Of a stretch of DNA of 64,000 bases, positions 11,301 through 22,996 are shown piece by piece. The notes beneath the pieces were generated by a model, which was not told where the DNA came from, ran no database searches, and saw nothing but the letters and a program-made list of their open reading frames with translations. Within the stretch, counting starts at the first letter, position 1; every line of letters begins with the position of its first letter. A program made the translations under genes and the position numbers. The stretch is taken from contig MU008174.1 of assembly GCA_010909165.1 (NCBI GenBank), forward strand, positions 1,161,972 through 1,225,971, in the 5' to 3' direction. Source of the DNA: Anthoceros angustus (taxonomy: Eukaryota > Streptophyta > Anthocerotopsida > Anthocerotales > Anthocerotaceae).

Positions 11301-11564
11301 GGGAGAATGTTGTGAAAAAGCTCTAGCGGACATACTCGGTTCTGGGGAGAATGTTGTGAAACAGCTCTGGCTGACATACTCGGTTCTGGAGAGAATGTTG
11401 TGAAACAGCTCCGGCTGACATACTCGGTTCTGGGGAGAATGTTGTGAAACAGCTATGGCTGACATACTCGGTTCTGGGGAGAATGTTGTGAAACAGCTCT
11501 GGCTGATATACTCGGTACTGGGGAGAATGTTGTGAAACAGCTCTGGCTGACATACTCGGTTCTA
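11301..11564. repeat. 44-bp minisatellite, six units, in GLP-psi1 leader
   Basis: Units start at 11301, 11345, 11389, 11433, 11477 and 11521, spaced exactly 44 bp. Each begins GGGAGAATGTTGTGAAACAG (with substitutions) and goes on through ctctggctgacatactcggttct. A truncated, degenerating copy follows to about 11610. GLP-A has one related, unexpanded unit in the same place (about 14220-14265). The array lies between the probable TATA box and the former start codon. Confidence 0.95.
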
Positions 11565-11604
11565 GCTCTGGCTGACATATTCGGTTCTTGCTCTGGCTCT
11601 GGCT

Positions 11605-11612
11605 CTTTTATA
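11605..11612 (-). promoter_or_regulatory. Probable TATA box of GLP-psi1
   Basis: The minus strand reads TATAAAAG, in the position of the CTATAAAG box of GLP-A and next to conserved upstream sequence. It is about 490 bp from the former start codon, longer than in GLP-A because of the minisatellite. Confidence 0.5.
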
Positions 11613-12823
11613 GTAGTCAAATGTCGGAAAGATGGCGTGTCAACCTTGACTAGATACGAGCTGGGGCAAGGCTTGTCGGATATGAATTCTCTAGTGAGGC
11701 ACCTGGAGGCTGGGGTGTTGGACGGCAACTGCAGACGCGCCTTCGAGCAAATGGCCCCACAGATAGAGTCGCCACCTTTGGACTATTGTAAAATATTATA
11801 TAAATAAAAGGACCAAAGTCAGCATTCCACTGACGGCCTGACAGGACATGAAGAACGCGAATCCCGTATCTGCAAGTGTTTATCAGAGACTAGCAGAGTA
11901 ATAATCATGCTGGCAACATCATATCCACGTACGTACGGGCTCCGAGCCATCCTTGAATACATGTTTCAGGTAACCAATAAGGTGGCAAGCTCACCTCTTG
12001 GCAATCTCGATTCAGGGATGAGAGGAAGCTATAGAGAATGCTAATCAAAGATTCTTATTACGAGTGTGAAGTTGATTCAGAACCAATTCATACGATTTGC
12101 GCACCGGGTGCTGAAATGCCGATCAGATGCGGTATACTCATCAAATGCTCTATCTAGCTAGATTCCTTGTGTGATCAGTGGTGCATTGAAGGTGGCTTAG
12201 TCCCATCCGCATCCACTCGACTCATACGAACTTTGCGGCTACAGGCTACAGCTGGCTGCAGGAAGCATCCCTGATAGACATGGGTGGCTTGGGGTCATAC
12301 GAAGGTGTGCAGGAAACTCCTCGATTATAGTTCGGCAACGCATGTCTTGTCCTCGCATTATTTTGCACAATTTGATCGGGCAAGTATGCTGTAAACACGT
12401 ACATATCTCCGGTAAGCCATAACAACCAACATGGCCTGTGGTAACGGGTGTGGATAGTGTTTCTCTCTTTTTTACAATTTTGATGTTCTTTCATATCTGG
12501 GTCTTGTTTCACATATTTTGGCTGCTATGCCTGGTCTTTGCTGTTATGCTTGTTGCCCACATATTGTCCGTGGAAGGAATGGGGTACGCTTGTTGTGAGA
12601 ATCCGTCCCCGAATTCAGATCATGCAATGCTTGGTGAATACAACTTGCCATGGAGGACATGTTTTGCCCAAATTAAAGACGAAAGGTGTGGGCCCAAACA
12701 AGGTACGTAGTTTTAGTACATACATGAAACAACCAGATGTGCAAAGACGGTGGACATGCACGGGTAGGTTGACAATTGGAGAGGCAATTGACATGTGAAA
12801 ACACACATTTGAACACAGCTTCT
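11613..12823. other. GLP upstream and spacer DNA, no gene
   Basis: This DNA is a diverged paralog of the upstream and spacer region between GLP-A and GLP-B. Matches include caggaagcatcc near 12258 (15103 in the other), gaaggtgtgcaggaa near 12300 (15126), and cttggtgaataca near 12630 (15450). The GLP array thus grew by duplication of gene-plus-spacer units. Open frames here are short and not conserved between copies. Confidence 0.65.
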
Positions 12824-12884
12824 CACAAGGAAGAAGAGCACAGCGGCGGCCGCCACTAGCGTGACCTGGTCAGCTTTTCGCCAT
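12824..12884 (-). pseudogene. GLP-psi2: signal-peptide remnant
   Basis: The minus strand begins ATG at 12884 and encodes only a hydrophobic stretch (VAAAAVLFFL) like the GLP-B signal peptide. It then breaks into unrelated sequence at about 12824. Upstream sequence to ~13060 (gctggtgctagcgat, caattcctcg) also matches the GLP-B promoter side (16440-16550). The remainder of this GLP has been deleted. Confidence 0.65.
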
Positions 12885-13329
12885 CTCCAAGTCTTCTTGT
12901 AGAGAAATCTCAAATTCCAAGTCTGAACTTGGCCACTTGCCCTGGAAAGTTCACCGTCTGAAATTTGAGCTGGTGCTAGCGATACATATATGTATGCAAT
13001 CAGACAACTCACACCCGCCAATTCCTCGAAGAAAATGGCTGCCGATCGGCGCTAGTACTGACTCAGGCCTACACCAGAGGCAGTTGGCTGCAAGTGCTGT
13101 AGAAAATAGGCGGATGCTGCTCAGCAGGATTGAAAGACAATGTACGCTTTCTTAGAACAGGACTGGTGAGGTACGGAGATGAGAAGGATGCCTCCAGCTT
13201 CCAATGAGAAGGAGGCAGGTCACATGACAGGACATCTATTCCTATGACCTATCAATGTGGGTAGAGGATATCTATGAGCATGACTTATCATCGCGGGTAG
13301 AGATATCATCTACATATTCCAAAGACTTA

Positions 13330-14036
13330 TCAATGTGGGTAGAAGGCCTCCTGCTTCTTCTCGAGGGCCTTTACATGCTTGGCATTGATGCCAAACGTTT
13401 GTGACAAAACATCCACAGGAATGCCTGAGGTGAAGAGGGCAGGGCGAAGTTGGAAGCCGGAGAGTACTGCGTGTTGAGAGCTGAGATGACCCAGGATGCA
13501 CCATCTGCTAAATTCTTCATGAAGATCAAGGATCCCTCGGGAACACGAACACTTCACCCTGCTTCAGAACAGTGCTGTAGAGCTTGTTGGCTTGGGACGG
13601 CACGAATCCCACCTCCAGCTCGCCTTCCACCAGGTAGATGATCTCGGTGGCCCTGGCGTGGTGGTGCGGCGGGTTGAGCCCACCCTTAGCGAAGTCGATC
13701 CTCTGCAAAGCGATGCCGAGGGTGTTCAGCCCAGGGAACACGTTCACGAATCCGCTGGTGACCACTGCTCCAAGAGGGTGCTTGCTGGTGTCGCCGGTGT
13801 AACCAGGCCGGAGAACTTGAAGTCCTCGGCAGTCGTGTCGGCCACGGACTTGCAAGGAATCCATTGATGTGGGGGTTTGGATTGCTAGTGTCCTTGGCGA
13901 CGCAGAAATCCTGCAACGGGTCGGCGTCGTTCGCCAAGATGAAGCCCGGCGCAGACGCAAGGAACAAGAGCACAGCGGCTGCCACCATCACCGTGACCTG
14001 CACCCCTGTTCCTGATTGCTTCGTGTGTGCCGCCAT
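13330..14036 (-). pseudogene. GLP-A1: germin-like protein, frameshifted
   Basis: A single-exon GLP of about 236 residues once frames are read through. ATG at 14036 starts MAAHTKQSG, a hydrophobic signal peptide and the mature start NDADPLQDFCVAKDT. Box A Cys residues, LGAVVTSGFVNVFPGLNTLG, the cupin motif NPPHHHARATEIIYLVEG with two His and Glu, and KLYSTVLKQGEVFVF follow. The end is EAFYPH and TGA at 13330. Four one-base deletions break the frame (near 13436, 13530, 13791, 13853); the one at 13791 is shared with GLP-A2. The second cupin motif reads GSLIFMKNLADG-type sequence with Ile where germins have His. GLPs are secreted apoplastic hexamers, some binding Mn. It could be a functional gene damaged by sequence errors. 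Confidence 0.85.
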
Positions 14037-14280
14037 CTCCAAAGGCCTTAGAACCTTCCACAGCTGCCTTGCAAAACGGGTATACGCAATAGGCTGACGA
14101 AGAGCCCAACAAATGAGCTGTGGAGAGGTCTGACAGGCCTTCAACGTGATTGAGCACTACTCCACTTCGATTGAAAGTGCGATTGCTGTTGCTGATGAGA
14201 CCGCAAAGACAGAAGTTGTGAGCAAGCCTGAATGTGTGAAGCAGCTAAAGCTTGTTGACATGCTCGGCTCTGGCTACCTG

Positions 14281-14288
14281 CTTTATAG
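14281..14288 (-). promoter_or_regulatory. Probable TATA box of GLP-A1
   Basis: The minus strand reads CTATAAAG about 245 bp upstream of the GLP-A1 start codon. It is retained in block 2 and has a counterpart in GLP-psi1. Confidence 0.5.
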
Positions 14289-15745
14289 TGGCCCCATTTG
14301 CTCAAAGACGCGTCTGCAGTTGCCGTCAACGTCCCAGCCTCCAGGTGCTTCACTAAAGAACTCATATCTTCAACGACTTGCGCCAGTTGCGATCAAGTCA
14401 AGCTGGACACGCCATCTTTCCGACATTTGACTCCTCCAGGATGCATGCTACTCCCAGGCCCAACGGGCCCACAGTCCCCACCTGGGGCCTACTATGCAAG
14501 CAACGAAGGACTGGTGTCAGCATCCCACGGAGAGCCTGACAGGACATACAGCACACGAATCCGGTAACTGCAATTGTTTAGTAGAGACTAGAGTCGTAAT
14601 CATGTTGGCAACATCATATCCACATAGCTACAGGCTACAACCCGTCGTTGAGAATAGAGACTTTATTATGAAAAACAGATTGGAAAAACCCATCCACATG
14701 TGACAAAGGAAACAACCCCCAGGAGAGTACAAGACCATAGCACTAACCCCCGTTGTGGCCGATCTTGTAGCTACCGACCGCGCCAAGAATATCAAAATCG
14801 GGGATAGGAATCTTCAAGATGTACATGTTTCAGCTTCATTGTGCAAGCTTGCCTCTCATTGGCAACGATATCGCATGCATTCAGCTATTGGAAGCAGCCA
14901 ATTGAAGACCCTTGTTACATGTGTGAAGTTGACCCATTTCATACGATATCTGCATCCGGTGCTGAAATTCCGACCAGATGCGGTATCCTCGTCGAATGCC
15001 CCAGATTCTACTAATATGATGACTTTTGCATTGAAGGTGGATTGGCTCCATCCCGCATCCACTCGACCCAGAGAAGGTTTGTGGCTACAGCTGCCCGCAG
15101 GAAGCATCCTTGGTGTTACAACGCGAAGGTGTGCAGGAAGCTGCCTGAGGTCACGAATGTCGTGTATTTGACTCCTTGCATTACTTTGCATGATTTTGAA
15201 AGTCTGCTGCCAATGCGTACCCGACCATAACCGACAACAAACAAGGTGGCCTCTGCTAACGTGTGTGGAGAGTGTCTTTCCTTTCTTAAGAATCGGCTGT
15301 GCTTGCACCTCTTGGTCATGTGATCACATGTGAACCATTCCTAGATTGTTTGGCTACTATGCCTAGTTTTGTTTGTAGTGGAACTTTACGGAAGGATCTG
15401 AGTACGGTTGTGATGAGAAGCCGTTCCAGAATACCAAATCATGAGATGCTTGGTGTATACTGCTTGCTTCCAGGAGGCCATGTGCAAGGTAGTTATAGTA
15501 CATGGAAAGAACATGATGTGCAAAAAGCGCTGGAATTGCAGTACTGCACGGGTAGGTTGACAACTGGTACATTTGCGCTGAGAGAGTCCTGTACCGGTGG
15601 AGACCGAACGAGGCTTTAGATGCGTGTGCCATCGACGCAACTTGATACACCAAATTGAAGAATTGGAAATCATATTTGTATTGGAACGATGAGCCACAAC
15701 GACATCCATACAGAGTATCGAAAAAACATGTTACAGATAGCTATA
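14289..15745. other. GLP-A/GLP-B spacer, no gene
   Basis: Several short overlapping frames occur on both strands, none resembling a known protein. The DNA is nearly identical to 33239-34785 in block 2 apart from indels, and partly paralogous to 11613-12823. It should contain the GLP-A promoter and the GLP-B terminator; no specific motif beyond the TATA box can be supported. Confidence 0.6.
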
Positions 15746-16433
15746 TCAATGTGGGTAGAAGGCCTCCTGTGTCTTCTCGAGGGACTTCACGTACTTGGCA
15801 CCCACGCCAAACGTTTGTGACAGAACATCCACAGGGATGCCTGAGGTGAAGAGGGCCGGGGCGAAGTTGGAAGCCGGAGAGTACTGCGTGTTGAGAGCTG
15901 AGATGACCCAGGACGCACCATCTGCCACATTCTTCATGAAGATCAAGGAACCCCTTGGGAACACAAACACCTCACCCTTCTTCAGCACGGTGGTGTAGAG
16001 CTTGTAGGCTTGGGACGGCACGAACCCCACCTCCAGCTCGCCTTCCACCAGGTAGATGATCTCCGTGGCCCTGGCGTGGTGGTGCGGTGGGTTGAGCCCA
16101 CCCTTAGCGAAGTCGATCCGCTGTAAAGCGATGCCGAGCGTGTTGAGCCCCGGAATACGTTCACGAATCCGCTGGTGACAACTGCTCCAAGAGGGTGCTT
16201 GCTGGTGTCGCCGGGTGTAACCAGGCCGGAGAACTTGAAGTCCTCGGCAGTCGTGTCGGCCACGGACTTGCACGGGAATCCATTGATGTGGGGTTGGGGT
16301 TGCTGGTGTCCTTGGCGACGCAGAAATCCTGCAACGGGTCGGCGTCGTTCGCCAGGATGAAACCCGGCGTAGAAGCAAGGAAGCAGAGCACAGCAGCTGC
16401 CGCCACCACCGTGATCTGGACCCTCGTTGCCAT
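15746..16433 (-). pseudogene. GLP-B1: germin-like protein, frameshifted
   Basis: ATG at 16433 starts MATRVQITVVAAAAVLCFL, a clear signal peptide, then NDADPLQDFCVAKDTSNPNP. The frame is lost near 16292 (one G missing; shared with GLP-B2), regained for box A and lost again near 16152 (one base missing; private). From there it is open to TGA at 15746. The open part shows NPPHHHARATEIIYLVEG, KKGEVFVFPRGSLIFMKNV and a C-terminus KSLEKTQEAFYPH. The repaired length would be about 229 residues, normal for GLPs. The usual second-motif His is Ile. It is the middle gene of the three-gene block, about 1.7 kb from GLP-A. Confidence 0.86.
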
Positions 16434-16745
16434 CTCCAACCTTGCTGGTGGAGAAACAAGTTCCAACTCTGCAAGTTCACGTCCGAATTCTAAGCTGGTG
16501 CTAGCGATGTGTGCAATCCACACCACTCACACCCACCAATTCCTCCGACTAAATGAAAGCCGATGGGCACTTCTACTGATGCAGGCCGTCAGCCTTGGCA
16601 GTGAAGATGTGAACTGCAACCTTCTGGTGTCGATCAAAGGCAGATGTTGCCCAGCTCGATTGAAAGAAAGAAGAATATTTGCTGAGAACTGCTGAGAACT
16701 CCTGATGAGATAGATGAGATATGGAGATCAGGAGGCAGCCTGCAG

Positions 16746-16752
16746 CTATATA
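16746..16752 (-). promoter_or_regulatory. Possible TATA box of GLP-B1
   Basis: The minus strand reads TATATAG about 315 bp upstream of the GLP-B1 start codon. The same string is in block 2. Confidence 0.4.
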
Positions 16753-18303
16753 TGTGATCATGGCCCTCAGGAGCGTTTGGGGCGTTTGAACTTTGCAGAC
16801 TCTGCACATCAGGTCAACTGAGTGCGGAAGGCACTCACTGCATCGTCATCGTTGCGCCGGCCTCTGTCAACGACTGGAGTCAAGCCTGACATGTCTTCAA
16901 GACTGACTAGTTTAATAAAACCACAGGCGGCGCAAGGCAGAGCCCACCTCCACCATGACCGACAAGAAGAGCCATAAAAATTCATCAGAGGAGTATGAAC
17001 AGTACTGTACACTGCGTATACGTCAGCATCCTACTGATCTGACATAGATCTGCATTCCATTACCGTAACGAATTCATAACCAAGTGATCAGATCCGCTTT
17101 GAGGCATTAGAAGATCCATCCATGAATCTACTTGAAAGCACGCAATCACCGACTGCAAGTGGCTGCATTTGTCTACTTATAGCCCGAATCATACGACATC
17201 AAGAGGCTAGAGCCTGCCTGTAGTAAATTATGATTTCTGGTCTCATGAGATTTCAGGCAGCTCGGGATCGATCATGATTCTCCTGACCAGATCTACTGGG
17301 TATACCCATGATGCATACAATGTAATGTATGTAAGCTTTCAAATGTAATACATGAAGCTGTGGAGGAAGCAGCGCCGTTGAATTGACGCTATTGGGGGTC
17401 ATTCCTGGTCGCGCACATCACCTGCTCATGCATTAGAATACGATGAAGAGCTACGTGGCTGCCGTGGCAGGTTCCACAAAGAGCAAGCAATTTGCAAAGG
17501 TGCCGGCTGTGCCGTCCATCGGTCCTGAGCTCGTCCCATAGATCTTTCCATGGGCTTTGTGTACATTTGCTCCAATTATGATTTTTCTCTGAAAAGGCCA
17601 TCTTCAAAACCAGTTTAAAAATTCATGGTAGTGGATACATCACAACGACATGAGATTCGAATACATGAATATTAGGAGGTACTTGTCATGGATATCCTCC
17701 AGTGGGTGCTTAGTCATATTGATGGTCCTCTTCAAGTACTTCCGGATCTTGGTGGTGGATGGTAACCAAGGTTTGTAATCACCACACCAGCACCTAATCG
17801 TATGCTCTCCAATCCCTCCTTTTATCCAATGCTTGAGATGCCTTCCACAAACCTTTTCAGGTTTGCTATTCCACTATAGCTGCAAATCTCTCTCTTGCCG
17901 ACCACTCTGCCTGTGAAGTTGGACTTCGAGATCAAGTTAACGCTACCCATAATTCACTCTCATCAGCCTAAGGACTCATCGCATGTTGTTCATAGGTATC
18001 ATGAAGAGAACGAGATTGTTAGCGACACGAGATAGGAAGGAGGAGAATTTGAAGGGCATAACCTTCGGGCTACGTAAGCTTATTTTCAGAGTAAACAAAC
18101 ACTAGTACACACAATAGGACAGCTTCTGTTTTCTATTTATGTATAATGTGCTTTGTCGGAGTGGAGTTCATGTACTAGCAATGTTCAGAGGCTATGGGGT
18201 GGAGGTGATCTCTTTAAGGGACCCTCCAGCATATGTGACAAAACAGAGTACATTTGTAGTAAACAAAACTGGGCATTATAGGTAGGAGGAGGAATTCCAA
18301 ATT
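16753..18303. other. GLP-B/GLP-C spacer, no gene
   Basis: No recognisable gene. A minus-strand open stretch near 17790-17650 has a plausible protein-like composition but is short, matches nothing I know, and loses frame in block 2 through a deletion. The rest is ordinary intergenic DNA. Confidence 0.6.
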
Positions 18304-19024
18304 CTACAGATGAAACAAGCGTTTCTGCGATTTGACGATGTGCTTGGCCTGCTTGTTGCTGATGCCGAAAGCCTGTGCCAGGACATCCAAAGGGATGTTA
18401 GAGCTCAGGAGCGCACTCGCAAAGCTCTGAGGCGGGGAGTACTGGGTGTTGAGCGCAGAGATGACCCAGGACGGGCCTGCTGCCACATTTTTCATGAAGA
18501 TCAAGGATCCCCGAGGAAACACATACACCTCGCCCTTGAGGAGCGTGGTCTTGTACAGCTTGTGGCTTTGAGATGGCATGAATCCTACCTCCAGCTCTCC
18601 TTCCACCAGGTAGATGATCTCTGTAGCCCGCGCGTGATGATGCGGGGTTGAGCCCTCCTCGGCTAAGTCGATTCTGTGCAATGCGATTCCCAGGGTGTTG
18701 AGCCCCGGGAACACGTTCACGAATCCGCTGGTGACCACGGCTCCCAGAGGATGCTTGCTGGTGTCGCCCGGCGTCTTGAGACCCAGGAATTTGAAGTCCT
18801 CGGCTGTGGTGTCGGACTCCGGCTTGCACGCGTAGCCGTTCACATTGGGCTGGGGTCGGTGGTGTCCAGAGCCACGCACAAGTCCTGTAGTGGGTCGGAA
18901 TCGGCAGCGAAAGTGACGCCCGGGCGCCCGATATGAAAAGCAGAGCGTGCGCTGTCATGATCATGACGAGCAGCTGGAGCTTCGTGCTTGCTGATCCGGA
19001 TCGGGATCGCCTCATGTAAGCCAT
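18304..19024 (-). pseudogene. GLP-C1: diverged germin-like protein, frameshifted at its N-terminus
   Basis: ATG at 19024 begins MAYMRRSRSGSASTKLQLL and a hydrophobic signal segment. The frame then breaks between about 18930 and 18850. From there to TAG at 18304 it is nearly continuous: DTTAEDFKFLGLKTPGDTSK, LGAVVTSGFVNVFPGLNTLG, HHHARATEIIYLVEG, LLKGEVYVFPRGSLIFMKNV and the C-terminus FGISNKQAKHIVKSQKRLF. C differs from A and B mainly at the two ends. It shares the Ile replacement in the second cupin motif. GSTPHHHA (one Pro shorter than in the paralogs) shows a three-base deletion beside the first metal-binding His. It is the best preserved reading frame of the block. Confidence 0.85.
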
Positions 19025-19204
19025 GATTTCAGCCTTCAGGACGTGCCCTGCTCAGATCAGGTCAGCTTGTGACAAGGCCAGCTCGGTGCAGTCTCGATCT
19101 GGGATGGGTGATGCTGCAGCAGTCTAGGCAGTGCTCAATGACAACAGCCTTGAGAAGCAGGATTGTCAGAAGTAGATGGAACACATCGCAGGCATGTATG
19201 GAAA

Positions 19205-19210
19205 TTTATA
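19205..19210 (-). promoter_or_regulatory. Probable TATA box of GLP-C1
   Basis: The minus strand reads TATAAATTTC about 180 bp upstream of the GLP-C1 start codon. It is retained in block 2. Confidence 0.45.
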
Positions 19211-21775
19211 CCACCCCACAGTCCACACGGCTTACACCTTTTCACGACTGGTCGTGTTTGTGCACAGCTTTCGAGCCCAAGATCCTCAGCAAATCCACAA
19301 GATTTGAGGAACCAATCGACTGGCTGATACTAAAAAGTCTGCTCTCCGATAGTCGAGCATTTCGGTGCATACGTTGTGCATATGAGCCGCTGCCTGATAT
19401 CTCTCTATCGGCAGATAATGGTACAGGTAGCTGAGATTGGTGATGGCAATTGTCTTGAATGCACCGCCAGGATGGGCCGGCCGACTATTGCTGAAAGCCT
19501 TGGGCGAAGAGCGATTGGTACTTTGGTTGATGCTAGCACTTTCTTCTTCGCAGTGTTTTTTTGGGGCCAAGGTAACCGGTTGCATCAACAAGGAAATCAC
19601 AGCCAGAAACCCGGGCTTTGGGGCTGTGGCTGCTACAATTTTGCACAGTGACTGGTCCTGGTGGCTGCTGGCTGGTGCCACTCACTGTCTAATTCCTACT
19701 TTGCATTCTTGTATTGGCGAGTGGTTACAGCCGAAAGATTTCCCGAGCGGAACTACATGCGCGTCTTCCCCAAATTCTGCAGGCACATTTTCACCTAGCT
19801 CTCACAGGTTTATGGGCCCGGAACCCTAGATCCTTGACTCGAGGTCCGCACGCTTGTGGAGACGACTGCTGTTCAGGACTCAAGTCAAAGTTGATGAGCA
19901 TGCTCATCAACAGATCCTGCAAGGAAACAACCAGCGAAGCTCGCCCAAGGCCAATGGAAAGTGGGAGCGGGAACCGGGCCCATCTGGGCCCAGGAGTGGG
20001 CTGCTCTCGATTGTCGTGACCTTTCATCAGGTACATTAATCTTGTCAACTCCACAACCATAATTCAGCCTGTCTCTGACAGACAACGAGCCAAGCCACAA
20101 CAGAGCTCATTGGCGGGCAAAGATTGTCCCACAACAACGTTGTGTCAGGCTTGACCCGTTTAAAACACTCGGACAACCGGAAACCGGCATATTGTATGTT
20201 CAAATCCATCTGCCCAGCCGCACCGTATGTATGTACGCCGTGTGGCCGACGACTACAGCACAAGTCAATCTCACAGACGCGTACTCATACGATGGGGGAA
20301 GGGTATACATGCTGGGTTTCCTTCTACGTTTCAAATCATCCTATCTTCCACCACTCCAACAGAATTTCAGGATCAGAACCAGTACTCATTACTCACTAGC
20401 ACTCGGAGCAACTGCTACAAGGGAGCTTCGAATCCCGAGTCATCAAAACAGCTTGGTCGAGATCTCTTGTGAGGGACTTCACAAGTTCACACCACGACGT
20501 GATCACCCACAAGTCGGCTGCCAACCGAGCTCTGGGCTCTCCAAGTTATAAGAAAAATCACCAACTGTTATAAGAAAAATTAGACGACATTCATCGGAGA
20601 TGACAAAATTCAAACCGTTGTAAACCTTTTCCTACCAAAAAGTTCAAACCCGTATAAAAGCTATCGTTATAAAATAATAATATAAGTTATTCAAATACTA
20701 CCTACAGGACTAAACAAGGGTAGGGATAATGCGGAGTCATATCGTGAATATTTTCAATGATGGATACATTTGCCTAGTCTTGCAACAACACGGCCAAAAC
20801 ATCGAAAGGCTCTTCTAAGAATTTGTAAGACATCCACATCATAGTGAATGCAAGGGATAAATAAGCCTAGTGATGCTATGCGAGAAGCTGAGGTGTTAGC
20901 AGAAGTAGCTTGGGAAAGCAGCAAGCTGCAACTACCAACAAGCCCCAATTAGCACATGCAATTTATGTGCTACCTTCAAATGCAAAGCGTTGAGTCCACA
21001 GTCTCCTATAATTGATGATGTCTAAGCAAGATTTCATTTCTCATAGCAAGACCTAGAGTTCCCACAGCACTTCAGTAGCCCATCAGCACCCTCGAGTCCA
21101 AGCACACATCAGCAGCCCATCAGCCCCACATCACCCTACGGCTTCATCCTTGCACCCGGTTGCAATTGCCTAGTTCGGAAAAAGAAATCAGCAGAGGTGT
21201 ACCGTAGCCCATACCCGTGCCCAGCATCCGTCCTGCAATCTGGCTAGCTGATATAGTAGAGCTCGCCTCAAATCGGCTACGTCCTCGCACGGGGCTGCAG
21301 ACATTGCAACGTCCTGCACATCCTGCCTCATGTAGACAGGTCCTTCCCTCCCAGCTCAAGCTGAGCCTACAGAATAGCCATGGAAAATCAGCAAGATACC
21401 TTCACCACCATCTCAAAATGCTAGACAATGCAGAGCTCCTTGTAGCTCTTCCAGGCCACACCATGAGAGGGAGTCCAACAAAGTACCGCCCTTGCCCAGC
21501 CGTGCAAGAGCTGCTGCTGAGGCATTGCCGTGCGGCGATGCATCATCCGCCATCTCCCTAAGCCGCCAAACCCTACCGTGCGGATCTTTGCTCCACACCC
21601 CTCCTCCAGCTCCCCGGCCGCCTCCACCGCCGATGCGCCCGCCCGGCAGCACGCACTTCGATCCCGGGCCTCGCAAACAAGTCCAACGTCTAGACAGATG
21701 AAAAAGGAGAGCGTTTCGCAGTTTCAAACTTTAATAAAAACAATGAAAATTATCATGTCTTACGCAAATGAGTAA
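19211..21775. other. Region upstream of GLP-C, no recognised gene
   Basis: Open frames of 60-130 codons overlap on both strands around 19286-20060, but none survives unchanged in block 2 and none resembles a known family. Around 20560-20700 the DNA is AT-rich with GTTGTAAAC and GTTATAAAA-type motifs. The GC-rich stretch 21480-21690 has Pro/Arg-rich frames on both strands, which is a composition effect. Confidence 0.55.
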
Positions 21776-22935
21776 GTGGAGTGGTAGAGCTTCTGCTTCC
21801 TCTCGTGCTACTCACGGTATTGCCTCGGCGTGCGCTCTCAGACGCTCCTTATACAGGATGCATATTCAAGATATCAACCTCAGGAAGCGCCTATTCAACT
21901 CTCTGGTCATCCCATCTACTATGTATGGCGCGAACTCGGGGCCTTGATCTCCTGCCTTCTTCTTGGCCTAAGGTGGAAAAAGAACAGCTTCTTTTCTTCG
22001 TGCTCACATACTGTAATCGCTCTACCTCTTCATGTCCTTCGCTCGAGTTTGCCGCCTTTCCTTAGAACTTGATGATCTCTTCCGTCTTCCTCTTTCTTTT
22101 ACCGCCCACCTTCTTGACCAACAAAACCCTCACCTCCTCCTTACCTTCTCCTTGCTTTTCGGTCGTCTAGACCTCCGTGGAGATGGCTCTATTTTTGTTG
22201 GTATGCCAAAGCCTCCATGTGGCGGAAGCGATACCACTTTAGTCCTTCAAGCTACTCTCCTGCTTGGCCACCCTTCAATTAGCCGATCCCCTCCACACCC
22301 TCCCTCTAACCACCTTATCCATAAGGCAATCAAATTTCGATACCTCCGCCTTACTTGGTACCCTATTCCCTCTCAGCCTCTTTCTACCAAGCTTCTTTAC
22401 TATAAGGAGCACTTTCGTGATCTCTCTCTAGCTTCAAACCGCCACGCTACCTTAATTCCCCATGTCTTTCAAGCTTTGCTCTTTAACGGTCAATTTCGTG
22501 TCACCCCCATCGCCCGTTGAGATCGATCACTAGAGCCGCCTCCTGAAGATCGCATTTGTAGGCTCTGTTCTTCTAATACGGAATGCGGAATGCACTTTCT
22601 CTTTTACTGCCGTGCTGTTAACGACATCCGGGCCAAATACTCTCCTTTTTGAGTGTGCATGTTTTTCCCTGCGGCGCTTTTTTTCCTTTCATATTCCCAA
22701 GCTTTCTGCTCTATGTCTTTCTGAGATGCTTGATCACAGGCTATCCTTGCTTGGCCCCCTGTAACTTTCTTGTCAATCCTCCGCCTTTTATTTTCCCTAT
22801 TTTTATTTCTCTAGTTCAGACGTACGTATGCGTACACCCTCCTTCATCCAAGTTATGGCTATACGTTTCTATGCCATGGTGGTTTTCCACCCCATTGGAC
22901 ATAAATAAAAGTTGTTGTTGTTGTTGTTGTTGTGC
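21776..22935 (+). mobile_element. LINE 3' fragment (5'-truncated non-LTR retrotransposon)
   Basis: The plus strand encodes the C-terminal part of LINE ORF2. LRKRLFNSLVIPSTMYG near 21880-21930 is typical of the region after the reverse-transcriptase fingers. A CX2C...HX4C zinc segment, CRLCSSNTECGMHFLFYC, lies near 22557-22610. Frames are interrupted by stops (for example a TGA in the 22510s). The element ends in ATAAATAAAAGTTG and a (GTT)n run at about 22912-22933. Intact LINE proteins nick DNA and copy their own RNA. The start is uncertain (about 21776). Confidence 0.8.
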
Positions 22936-22996
22936 TCGCGCACACGAGGATGGGTGGTCGAATCCGCCTCCTCCGCGGGATTTTACGATTTTGGAA

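Larger units (their letters stand above)
13229..22072. repeat. Segmental duplication, block 1 (GLP-A, -B, -C and LINE start)
   Basis: This block recurs in the same orientation at 32176-41017. The left edge is aggacatctattcc in both (13229 and 32176) with unrelated sequence before it. Homology runs through all three GLP genes, their spacers and about 290 bp of LINE. Copies differ mostly by 1-6-base indels, with few substitutions, plus one ~85-bp indel (15709 vs 34666-34752). Both the LINE and the block's sequence continue here past the point where the Gypsy element interrupts block 2. Confidence 0.95.

Noticed and set aside
11301-11564. Regular 44-bp repeats considered as a CRISPR-like array
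   Set aside because: Units abut with no unique spacers, the setting is a plant gene promoter, and a single unit exists in the paralog. It is a minisatellite.
17640-17800. A short minus-strand protein-like stretch in the GLP-B/GLP-C spacer
   Set aside because: Under 50 codons, no family recognised, and it loses frame in block 2.
21480-21700. Pro/Arg-rich open frames on both strands upstream of the LINE
   Set aside because: They reflect GC-rich composition, overlap each other and differ in block 2.
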